Source: an uncultured Collinsella sp. (GTDB lineage: Bacteria; Actinomycetota; Coriobacteriia; Coriobacteriales; Coriobacteriaceae). From it: DNA of 22,036 bases. The notes under the pieces are model-generated. The model was not told the DNA's origin, searched no databases, and saw only the letters and a program-made list of their open reading frames with translations. Position numbers and translations under genes: made by a program. Where the stretch lies: assembly GCA_900543605.1 (NCBI GenBank), contig UQSK01000030.1, positions 1-22,036 of the forward strand, given 5' to 3'. This document shows, in pieces, positions 13,660 to 19,823 of the stretch. The first letter of the stretch is position 1. Each line of letters starts with the position of its first letter.

Positions 13660-15403
13660 GGTGGACCATCTCCTTGGTAATTCGAACGACATCGGTGACC
13701 TCGCTCACCTGCGCAAAAGCGGGCGAGACGGAAGATGCCAGACGGCGCGAGAGTTCAATAACCTGGGGAGGCTCCACGTAGGCACGCCGCATGAGATCGA
13801 TGTTCGAGAATAGCTCGTGCGTGCGGCCGCGGTCGAGGATGCGACCGTCGGCCATCACCACGATGCGCTCGGCAAAATCCGAGACGACTTCCATATCGTG
13901 GCAGACCATGATAACGGCGCAACCACGCTCGGCCATGGTGCGCACCGTTTCCATGACGGTCATGCACTCGCGGTAATCAAGGCCGCTCGTGGGCTCGTCG
14001 AGCACGACGATCTTGGGCTCTACGACCACGACAGAGGCGAGTGCCACCATCTGGCGCTGACCGCGCGAAAGCGAGAAAGGCGCCTCATCGGCAGGCAGGC
14101 CAAAGCGGTCGATGACGAGCTGGGCGCGACGCAGTGCCTCGGCACGGTCGATGCCGGCAAGCTCCAGGGCAAAAGCCACCTCGTCGAGTACGGTGTCCTT
14201 GCAGATCTGGCGGTCGGGGTTTTGGAAGAGGGTTGCGACTTCGCGGGCGATGCGGCTCGTGGGAACGGCTGCGGTATCCAGTCCCGTGACGCGCACGCTG
14301 CCCGAGGCGGGCTTAAGCAGGCCTGTGAGCAGCTTGGTGAGCGTGGTCTTGCCGGCACCGTTCTGGCCGACGATGCCCACGAGCTCGCCGGGATAGAGGG
14401 TCAGGTTGAGGTCGTGGACGGCGGCGCCGCCATTGGGATAGGCAAACTCGACATGGTCGAAGGTGAGTACGGGTTCGGCGTCCTTGGCATGCGGACGCAG
14501 CGACGGTGCATGCGGGGAACCGGTGGGCGTCTGGGCTTCGATGGCCGCGTGTGCGGGGTCGACGATGCCCGAAATCAGGCGCTCGGCCTCATCGACATCC
14601 AAGCAAGGGGTACCGCTTACCAGGCCATCGGCCTCGAGGCTATTGAAGATGCGCGTGACGCGAGGGCAGTCGACGCCGATGGCACGGAGCTCGTCGGTAT
14701 GCGCGAAGACCTCGTGTGGCTCGCCCTGCAGCGCGATTTCGCCATGGTTGAGCACGAGCACGCGGTTGCAGTACTCCGAAAGCAGGGCGACCTTTTGCTC
14801 AACGACGACGATGGTGATGCCGAGTGCACGGTTGGCCTCACGCAGGGTCTCGAAAACCAGCGTGGAGCTGGCGGGGTCGAGTGCCGCGGTGGGCTCGTCG
14901 AGAACCAAGACGCGCGGACGCATGGCGAGAATGGCGGCGATGGCCACTTTTTGCTTCTGTCCGCCCGAGAGGGTGGCGATCTCGCGGTCGCGCAGGTCGC
15001 TGATGCCGACGGTCTCGAGCGTTTCGCTCACGCGCTGCTCGATCTGGTCGTGGGGAACGCCAAAGTTCTCGAGGCCAAAGAGCATCTCGTCCTCGACGAC
15101 CGAAACGACCATCTGCGTGTCGATATCCTGCAGCACACTGCCGACGATTTGCGACACGTCGGCGAGCGAGACCTCGCAGGTGTCGTGGCCGTCAACCATG
15201 ACGGACCCAAAGAACGTGCCGGTGTAGTGGTGGGGCACGGCACCCGACAGGCAGGCGGTAAGCGTGGACTTGCCGGCACCCGAGGGCCCGATGATGCCGA
15301 TGAAATCTCCCTTGTTCACGCTGAGCGAGATGTGGCTGAGCGCCTGCTCGGTCTGCGTGCCATAGGAGAACGAGACATCGTCGACGTTGATGATCGTTTC
15401 CAT
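13652..15403 (-). CDS. Double ATPase subunit of an ECF transporter (fused EcfA-EcfA')
   Basis: A 583-aa protein with two complete ABC ATPase domains joined by a linker at about 265-312. Domain 1: Walker A GPSGAGKST (39-47), LSGGQ (145-149), Walker B VLVLDEP (165-171). Domain 2: Walker A GQNGAGKTT (346-354), a variant signature LSRGQ (445-449), Walker B IVVLDEP. Most ECF systems use two separate proteins, so the fusion fixes their ratio. It drives uptake with EcfT and the S component encoded around it. ATG 15403 has AAAGG five bases before it. The 213-base gap to the upstream S gene is full of inverted repeats. The substrate is probably tryptophan-related, judging by the leader peptide upstream. 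Confidence 0.92.
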   Translation of the reverse strand: METIINVDDVSFSYGTQTEQALSHISLSVNKGDFIGIIGPSGAGKSTLTACLSGAVPHHYTGTFFGSVMVDGHDTCEVSLADVSQIVGSVLQDIDTQMVVSVVEDEMLFGLENFGVPHDQIEQRVSETLETVGISDLRDREIATLSGGQKQKVAIAAILAMRPRVLVLDEPTAALDPASSTLVFETLREANRALGITIVVVEQKVALLSEYCNRVLVLNHGEIALQGEPHEVFAHTDELRAIGVDCPRVTRIFNSLEADGLVSGTPCLDVDEAERLISGIVDPAHAAIEAQTPTGSPHAPSLRPHAKDAEPVLTFDHVEFAYPNGGAAVHDLNLTLYPGELVGIVGQNGAGKTTLTKLLTGLLKPASGSVRVTGLDTAAVPTSRIAREVATLFQNPDRQICKDTVLDEVAFALELAGIDRAEALRRAQLVIDRFGLPADEAPFSLSRGQRQMVALASVVVVEPKIVVLDEPTSGLDYRECMTVMETVRTMAERGCAVIMVCHDMEVVSDFAERIVVMADGRILDRGRTHELFSNIDLMRRAYVEPPQVIELSRRLASSVSPAFAQVSEVTDVVRITKEMVHRG

Positions 15404-15424
15404 GGATACCTTTCATAGTCATTG

Positions 15425-15490
15425 GGGACAGTCTTAAATGACCAGTTGTTTAAGACCGTCCCAAAAAAGCTCGTTGTTTGGGACGGTCTT
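15425..15490 (-). repeat. Three alternating copies of a GGGACGGTCTT-type arm before the ATPase gene
   Basis: Arm A is 15425-15438, arm B 15449-15462, arm C 15480-15490. B pairs with A (14 bases, one mismatch) or with C (11 bases, perfect) but not both, because the same bases of B are used. On the minus-strand mRNA the order is C, B, A, ending about 20 bases before the ATPase start codon. The layout is that of an attenuator or of REP-like repeats. No T run directly follows either hairpin. Confidence 0.6.
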
Positions 15491-15509
15491 TGGTGGTGAA
15501 GCACGGAGA

Positions 15510-15610
15510 CGGCTTTACGAGGGGCCCCAGGTTGGCGCGAAAGAGGAACGAAGCGTACTTGGGTACGCGAGCGACGAATGAACGCCAAGATGGGGTGGCT
15601 CGTAAAGCCG
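15510..15610. repeat. 101-bp imperfect palindrome after the S-component gene
   Basis: Outer arms 15510-15521 and 15599-15610 pair perfectly over 12 bases. Middle arms 15525-15537 and 15583-15595 pair with two mismatches, and the centre is GCGTAC-TTGG-GTACGC (15553-15568). The whole element could form one long hairpin in RNA from either strand. It begins six bases beyond the S-component stop codon. It may stabilise or end the S-gene mRNA, or be a dispersed intergenic repeat. Confidence 0.6.
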
Positions 15611-15616
15611 AACGGG

Positions 15617-16189
15617 TTAGTTGAGCCTAAGGGCCTTCTGGATGGGCAAGTAGAGGGCGCCGACCAGAATGGCGTTAAAGACGGCGGTCATGGCGACGAC
15701 GGGCAGCATAGCGGCGGCGAGCTCGCCGACCACGCCGAGCATGGCCATCTTGATGACCATGAAGATGACGCCGGAGACAAAGGTGGTCAGGAAGGTTGCG
15801 ACAATGGCGATCGCGGGCTTGACCTGACCGTTCTTGCCGGCGGCGTTGACGATGCCGGCCATGAGCATGGCGGCGATGCCCTCAGCGGCAAAATCGACGA
15901 ACGGCGAAGTGGTGGTGATCTGGATTACGGCAGCCGAGATGAGGCCAATGACGAGCGCCTGGCCGATGTTGGGGCGAACGACCAGGATGGTGAGGCAGAA
16001 GGCCGAGATGATGAACTCGGGGCTGATCATGCCGCCCGAGATGCCCGAGATGGCCTTGCCGACGGTGAAGTTGAGGATGAAGCCGGCAGCGAGCAGGATG
16101 GCGAGCAGGACGAGAGCACGGACGTCGAGTTTGCCGCGGTCGGCGGTCTGGACGGTGCGGGGCTGGGCGGCGGTGGTGTTCTGAGACAT
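15617..16189 (-). CDS. ECF transporter substrate-binding (S) component, predicted tryptophan-related substrate
   Basis: A 190-aa integral membrane protein with about five or six hydrophobic helices (ALVLLAILLAAGFILNFTVG, MISPEFIISAFCLTILVV, QALVIGLISAAVIQI, IAAMLMAGIVNAAG, AIAIVATFLTTFVSGVIFMV, LAAAMLPVVAMTAVFNAILV). Its size and place directly upstream of EcfA-A' and EcfT genes identify it as an S component. The substrate cannot be read from the protein itself. The leader with three Trp codons predicts tryptophan or a related compound. The frame opens at a TTG (16219), but ATG 16189 with AAAGGA eight bases upstream is the clear start. No close family name is offered; relation to known Trp transporters such as TrpP is untested. 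Confidence 0.8.
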   Translation of the reverse strand: MSQNTTAAQPRTVQTADRGKLDVRALVLLAILLAAGFILNFTVGKAISGISGGMISPEFIISAFCLTILVVRPNIGQALVIGLISAAVIQITTTSPFVDFAAEGIAAMLMAGIVNAAGKNGQVKPAIAIVATFLTTFVSGVIFMVIKMAMLGVVGELAAAMLPVVAMTAVFNAILVGALYLPIQKALRLN

Positions 16190-16234
16190 GGTGAAAATCC
16201 TTTCGGAATGGGGGTGCAAGAGAAAAGCGGAGGC

Positions 16235-16255
16235 GCGTGATGCGAATGCGATCGG
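16235..16255 (-). repeat. Distal arm of a 21-nt inverted repeat spanning the attenuator
   Basis: These 21 bases are complementary, with one mismatch, to the leader-peptide coding segment directly after the Trp codons (about 16343-16363). The two arms enclose the terminator. In a read-through transcript they could form a long helix between the leader coding region and a point 46 bases before the S-gene ATG. The function is unknown. Confidence 0.7.
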
Positions 16256-16265
16256 GCTCGAGATA

Positions 16266-16297
16266 GAAAAAGGCCCCCGGTCGAAACCGGAGGCCTT
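16266..16297 (-). terminator. Intrinsic terminator (attenuator) in the ECF operon leader
   Basis: On the minus strand a 12-bp stem (16297-16286 with 16281-16270, one G-T pair) closes a UUCG tetraloop and runs into TTTTTC. It lies between the Trp-rich leader peptide and the S-component gene, so transcription reaches the transporter only if it is bypassed. The leader segment 16346-16340 (CGGTCGA) is perfectly complementary to loop and 3'-arm bases 16284-16278, which offers an antiterminator pairing. Confidence 0.9.
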
Positions 16298-16333
16298 CCA
16301 ATCACCTAGAGCGCAAAAGCAGGCGTGAGGGAC

Positions 16334-16402
16334 TCACTGTCGACCGATCGTATTCGCATCACGCCACCACCAGTTGTTGAGAGACTTCATCGTGTTCTTC
16401 AT
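16334..16402 (-). CDS. Tryptophan-rich leader peptide of the ECF transporter operon
   Basis: This 22-codon open frame starts at ATG 16402 with AAGGAG eight bases upstream and ends at TGA 16336-16334. It reads MKNTMKSLNNWWWRDANTIG and then RQ, with three consecutive TGG codons at positions 11-13. Trp is the rarest residue, so a WWW run in a short frame just before an intrinsic terminator is diagnostic of attenuation by translation, as in trp operon leaders. The codon run overlaps one arm of competing RNA pairings. When charged tRNA-Trp is short, a stalled ribosome should favour read-through into the transporter genes. The peptide itself is unlikely to have a function. It is not conserved evidence of Trp transport by itself, but strongly suggests it. 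Confidence 0.88.
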   Translation of the reverse strand: MKNTMKSLNNWWWRDANTIGRQ

Positions 16403-16460
16403 GTCGGTGGCTCCTTTCATGATGCCGTGGCGCGGTCGCACCTAGTTGCTGTTGCGCTGC

Positions 16461-16490
16461 ACTATAGCACAGCGAAGTGTGTGCAGGGAA
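16461..16490 (-). promoter_or_regulatory. Promoter of the Trp-attenuated ECF operon
   Basis: On the minus strand TGC-TATAGT (16469-16461) is an extended -10 box. TTCCCT (16490-16485) is a weak -35 box 18 bases upstream. Transcription would start near 16454, about 50 bases before the leader peptide. An A/T-rich stretch (16489-16508) lies directly upstream and may help polymerase binding. Confidence 0.6.
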
Positions 16491-16542
16491 TCTTTTTTGA
16501 AAAGATTTCGGCGATGTTTCCCGCCGGTCGGATGACAGGCGA

Positions 16543-16576
16543 GGAGGGCAAGACCGCTCGCACTGTCTTGCCCTCC
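16543..16576 (-). terminator. Stem-loop downstream of the C69 dipeptidase gene
   Basis: Arms 16543-16554 and 16565-16576 pair perfectly over 12 bases around a ten-base loop, 17 bases after the dipeptidase stop codon on the minus strand. No T run follows. It separates the dipeptidase transcript from the ECF operon promoter on the same strand. Confidence 0.6.
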
Positions 16577-16593
16577 CTTAGAGCGTGAGGGCC

Positions 16594-18396
16594 TTAGGCC
16601 TTCTTGCGACGATAGAGCACGAAGCCGCAGACACCGATGATGACGACGGCGCCAACGGCCATGGCGGCCATGTTGTTGCCCTCGGACTTCTTCTCGGTGG
16701 CCTCTTCCTCTTCGACCTCGGGCTCGGCTACGTCCTCATCGGAGAGGGCCTCGTCGGCGTAGGTGATGGACTCGACCAGGCAGTCGTTGTCGGCATCATA
16801 GTCGCTCGGGACGAACTCCTCGGAGAAATCCTCCTCCTTGAGGTAGTCGCGCATCTCCTCGAGCATGGCCTTGCACTTGAGGTAGGTGTTTTTGGTGGCA
16901 GCCTTGCCGGCTTTGTTGGCCAGGGCGGTGCGGGCCTCGGTGCCCTCGGCGGCCTGCATGGCCTCGTCGACGGTCAGGTTCTGCTCGATGAGCTCCTTCT
17001 GCAGGGCGTCGAGGTAGGCGCGGACGCCAGTAGCGCAGTGGTCGCGGTTCTCATAGGCGAGCGTGTTGATGTCCATGAGGACGTAGTTGATGGAGTTCTT
17101 GGGCTCCTCGTTGTTCACGACGTCTTCCTCTTCGCAGTGATCGAAGGAGACATCCTGATCGCTAAAGTAGGGGCTGACCTCGGTGAGCAGTGCGGAGTAG
17201 AGGGGGATGGCGACGGAGAACTCGGCGTTGGAGAGCATCTCCCATTGGATGGTCGCGATCTCGGGATCCATGCCGTGACGGATCTGGAAGGTGTGGATCT
17301 CGGTGTTGCGGTTGGAGCCGATGGCATAGGCGCCGTCGGTGTTGGCGTTGAGGCCGGCGACATTTTCGCCGCGAGCGGCGAAGGAACGGATCATCTCAAA
17401 GGTGTTCCAGTCGGACTTGCCGGGCTGGAAGAACAGCGGCTGCATCTCGTGGACCAGGGCGCCGGTCGTGGCGCGAGCATCTTCGCGCTCGTCTTTCACG
17501 ATCTCGTAGTCAGTGCCTTCAGCCAGCGGGGCCATGAAGTAATCGCGACCCTGGATATAGCGCGACCACTGGTGCATACCGGCCTCGCCGATCACCTCGC
17601 CGTAGGTCTTGGCGACGTCGAACTTGCCGTCGGTGTACTCGGCAAAGCCCTTCTCCTTAGGCATGGACTCGATGCCCTCGGAATGGAGACAGTTCTCGGT
17701 GTCATCGAGGTCGACGTTATAGGTGAGGTTGCCGATGTTGGGGTTGAGCGAGGCGATGTCATCGGCGAGCTTCATAGCAATCCACTGATGGCCGGAAAGC
17801 GCGGCGAACAGCCAGGTCTCGGTGCTGTCGGCGATGATGATCTGGTCGTTGGAGCAGACGCCCTGCTCGTCGATCAGGCTGCCGATGAGCTCGACGCCCT
17901 CGCGGGCCGTGGCGCTCTCGCCCAGGATGACGCTGGCATAGCTGTACTCGCCAATGCCAGTCTCCTCGGTGATGGGGTCGGCCTCTTCGGCCTTCTCGTT
18001 ATAGGAGGTGCTCAGCGTGGCAGAGCAGGAAACGCCCTTCTCGTTGATGCCAGCCTCGGAATATGCGTCGTAGCGATCTTCCCACTGCGAGGGGTTGTCG
18101 CGAACGAAGGTGTAGCGGTAGGTTGCGCCCTTGGACTTGTACTCAAAACCGGACTCGACCGAGGTGTACTTGTTGCCGTCCTTGTGTGCGGGCTCAATGC
18201 CAAAGTGCTTGACATAGCGCGGACCGAAGTCCTCGGAACGGCCGTAGTACGTGTTGCCGTCTGCCGTAAGCTTGCTGCCCATGTAGATCTGGGTGCAGGC
18301 GAGCGCCGAAGTCGGCATGGCCATGATGGCCGCTGCTCCAAACGCAAGGCCGCAGCCGAGCTTTTTGAGCGTGTTGACAGGATGAGTAAACCTCAT
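16594..18396 (-). CDS. Cell-surface C69 family dipeptidase
   Basis: A 600-aa exported Ntn-type cysteine peptidase. A signal peptide (basic MRFTHPVNTLKK then hydrophobic to about 32) ends in SALA followed by CTQIYMG. Cys34, exposed by cleavage, is the expected N-terminal nucleophile of C69 (PepD-like) dipeptidases. Family features include a GRSEDFG-like segment, ESATAREGVELIGSLIDEQG, and SDQIIIADSTETWLF-type strands. A Glu-rich stretch, a hydrophobic helix near the C-terminus (MAAMAVGAVVIIGVCGFVLY) and RRKKA form a membrane anchor, so the enzyme probably works on the outer face. The frame opens at 18456, but ATG 18396 with GGGAGG close upstream is the start. It may feed dipeptide-derived amino acids to transporters such as the adjacent ECF system. 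Confidence 0.88.
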   Translation of the reverse strand: MRFTHPVNTLKKLGCGLAFGAAAIMAMPTSALACTQIYMGSKLTADGNTYYGRSEDFGPRYVKHFGIEPAHKDGNKYTSVESGFEYKSKGATYRYTFVRDNPSQWEDRYDAYSEAGINEKGVSCSATLSTSYNEKAEEADPITEETGIGEYSYASVILGESATAREGVELIGSLIDEQGVCSNDQIIIADSTETWLFAALSGHQWIAMKLADDIASLNPNIGNLTYNVDLDDTENCLHSEGIESMPKEKGFAEYTDGKFDVAKTYGEVIGEAGMHQWSRYIQGRDYFMAPLAEGTDYEIVKDEREDARATTGALVHEMQPLFFQPGKSDWNTFEMIRSFAARGENVAGLNANTDGAYAIGSNRNTEIHTFQIRHGMDPEIATIQWEMLSNAEFSVAIPLYSALLTEVSPYFSDQDVSFDHCEEEDVVNNEEPKNSINYVLMDINTLAYENRDHCATGVRAYLDALQKELIEQNLTVDEAMQAAEGTEARTALANKAGKAATKNTYLKCKAMLEEMRDYLKEEDFSEEFVPSDYDADNDCLVESITYADEALSDEDVAEPEVEEEEATEKKSEGNNMAAMAVGAVVIIGVCGFVLYRRKKA

Positions 18397-18580
18397 AATC
18401 CCTCCCAACCGTTGAAACCCCGCGGAACCGTGCAGGATTTCAGCTAATAAATACATCTATTAGCCTATCGGAAGTCTAAATAGTATTCATCTATTTCGAT
18501 GAAATACTCGATGAGCGTCCTAAAATATGCGATGAGCGGACAAGAATACTCATTATCTAGCTTTATTTAAATAAAGACGC
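18397..18580 (-). promoter_or_regulatory. AT-rich upstream region of the dipeptidase gene with repeated sites
   Basis: This stretch carries no gene. CGATGA occurs in direct orientation at 18497, 18509 and 18530 (the last two extended to CGATGAGCG, 21 bases apart). A hairpin CTAATA/TATTAG lies at 18443-18462, and AGTATT/AATACT arms lie near 18482-18507. CTTTATTTAAATAAAG (18561-18576) is a perfect 16-base palindrome. The spacing by about two helical turns suggests regulator binding sites for the dipeptidase promoter. I could not fix one -35/-10 pair. Confidence 0.4.
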
Positions 18581-18614
18581 CCTGCAATTACTGTACCTGA
18601 ATAAAGCGCCTTGC
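18570..18614. repeat. Imperfect direct repeat AATAAAG-CGCC-TGCA
   Basis: AATAAAGACGCCCTGCA at about 18570 and AATAAAGCGCCTTGCA at about 18599 are near-copies roughly 30 bases apart. They lie between the lipid-kinase terminator and the dipeptidase promoter region. Their meaning is unknown; they may be binding sites or remnants of duplication. Confidence 0.35.
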
Positions 18615-18623
18615 ACGGGGCAC

Positions 18624-18669
18624 AAAGAAAAATCCCCCCGCTGTCTGGCAAATGCATAAACAACGGGGG
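18624..18669 (-). terminator. Intrinsic terminator after the lipid kinase and microprotein genes
   Basis: On the minus strand CCCCCGTTGT (18669-18660) pairs with ACAGCGGGGG (18644-18635) over ten bases, followed by GATTTTTC. It lies about 36 bases after the microprotein stop codon and ends the lipid-kinase transcript before the dipeptidase promoter region. Confidence 0.8.
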
Positions 18670-18705
18670 AGACGATAATTGGATGAATATCATACCAATG
18701 TGGAA

Positions 18706-18798
18706 TTACTTCTTCCGGCGGTGGATCACGTTAATCGCATAGCCGACGAGCATGGCCAAGACGATGACGATAAAGCCAATCAGGGGGTTGTCGTTCAT
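18706..18798 (-). CDS. 30-aa single-pass membrane microprotein
   Basis: The frame reads MNDNPLIGFIVIVLAMLVGY and then AINVIHRRKK. A short polar N-terminus precedes a hydrophobic helix of about 19 residues and a basic tail, so the N-terminus is probably outside. The ATG at 18798 has AGGAGGA four bases upstream, which overlaps the stop codon of the lipid kinase gene, and a terminator follows. These signals make it a real gene in the same transcript despite its length. No family is recognised. It may associate with the kinase or with membrane lipids, but that is only suggested by position. Confidence 0.75.
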   Translation of the reverse strand: MNDNPLIGFIVIVLAMLVGYAINVIHRRKK

Positions 18799-18807
18799 GG
18801 GGTCCTC

Positions 18808-19725
18808 CTATTTTCCGAGCGGGGAGAATTCGTCGACGATGAGGTCGAGGCATTGCGGAAGTGCGCGGGCACCAAAGACGCCCGAGTTGCTGGAGATGAT
18901 CTCGCCGTCGAACTGCATGCCCAGCGACGGGGTGCAGGTGATCTTGGCTTCCTTGGTCTGGATGATCTTGAACTGCGGGCGGCCGAGCACCTTGCCAGCG
19001 GGGTCGAGTGCGGCGGTGATCACGGTGGGCAGGAGCTGGACGGTTTTTACGGGCTCGATGACCGCGATGTCGACCATGCCGTCGTTCATGCGGCAATCGG
19101 GGAACAGGTTGATGTCGTTTTGAATGACCGAGGTGTTGCCGGCCATGCAGCAGATGCCATCGAGCTCCTCGACAATGCCGTCATGCTCAATCGTAAAGTG
19201 CGCCACCGTGGGGTTGGGTGTGGCGAGCGCCGACAGGAAATAGGCGATCTCACCGATGTCGTTTTTGGCGGGGGCGGCCTTCATCATGATCTCGGCGTCG
19301 AAGCCCGAGCCGGCGATGATGATAAAGCCGTGGCGCTTCTCGTTGCCGTTCTCGTCGAGCCAAAAGAGCTCGCCCATGTCCACTTTGACCGTACGACCGG
19401 CGCGGCAAGCCTTGGCAAGCGCCGCTGCCTCGGGGGCATTACCGATGTTGTTAAAGAACAGGCAGGCTGTGCCGGAGGGGAAGACGAGCGTGGGGACACC
19501 GCACCCTCGCATTTGGTCGAGCACGTTGGAGACGGTGCCGTCGCCGCCCGAAACGACCACGCGATCAAACTCGCGCACGTCTGCCACGGCGTCCTCGGGT
19601 TCCATGCCATCGCCGATAAAGCGCATCACGACCTCGTCGCCGCCCTGCGCGAGGGCGTGCGTGAACGCGTAGATTTCATCTGAGCTGGGGCCCGATGCCG
19701 GGTTGTGGATGATAAGGCAGCGCAT
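18808..19725 (-). CDS. Diacylglycerol kinase family lipid kinase (DgkB/YegS type)
   Basis: A 305-aa protein with the lipid-kinase catalytic domain: NPASG at 8-12, VVVSGGDGTVSNV with GGDGT at 60-64 for ATP binding, and FPSGTACLF where relatives often have GTAND. A C-terminal beta-sandwich domain includes GSGFDAE, NDGMVDIAVIEP and MQFDGE. Such enzymes phosphorylate diacylglycerol or related lipids at the inner membrane face, returning them to phospholipid synthesis. ATG 19725 has only a weak ribosome site. The gene is divergent from ribonuclease D, and a microprotein gene follows directly. The exact lipid substrate is not determined by the sequence. Confidence 0.85.
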   Translation of the reverse strand: MRCLIIHNPASGPSSDEIYAFTHALAQGGDEVVMRFIGDGMEPEDAVADVREFDRVVVSGGDGTVSNVLDQMRGCGVPTLVFPSGTACLFFNNIGNAPEAAALAKACRAGRTVKVDMGELFWLDENGNEKRHGFIIIAGSGFDAEIMMKAAPAKNDIGEIAYFLSALATPNPTVAHFTIEHDGIVEELDGICCMAGNTSVIQNDINLFPDCRMNDGMVDIAVIEPVKTVQLLPTVITAALDPAGKVLGRPQFKIIQTKEAKITCTPSLGMQFDGEIISSNSGVFGARALPQCLDLIVDEFSPLGK

Positions 19726-19753
19726 ACTTACGTTCCCGTTCTGTGACTAACCG

Positions 19754-19761
19754 AGTATAGT
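19754..19761. promoter_or_regulatory. Overlapping divergent -10 boxes for lipid kinase and rnd
   Basis: AGTATAGT reads TATAGT on the plus strand (19756-19761) and TATACT on the minus strand (19759-19754). Both divergent genes could use this spot, so only one polymerase could open it at a time. The -35 boxes are weak on both sides. A short CCCG/CGGG hairpin lies in the rnd leader near 19785-19799. Confidence 0.4.
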
Positions 19762-19823
19762 TGTAAGGCAATGCCGATATCCTACCCGTGTTTTTCGGGC
19801 CTAACCTTATTCGATGGGTTGAT

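Noticed and set aside
13817..15418. 533-codon plus-strand frame opposite the double ATPase gene
   Set aside because: The minus-strand frame contains both sets of Walker and signature motifs; the plus frame has none and no ribosome site.
16230..16460. T-box or TRAP-type control of the ECF operon
   Set aside because: No T-box core sequence and no series of GAG/UAG triplets; a Trp-codon leader peptide with terminator explains the layout.
16585..18447. 620-codon open frame on the plus strand opposite the C69 dipeptidase
   Set aside because: It is an antisense shadow in high-GC DNA; the minus strand frame has a signal peptide, catalytic Cys and ribosome site, while the plus frame is low-complexity Gly/Val/Asp-rich.
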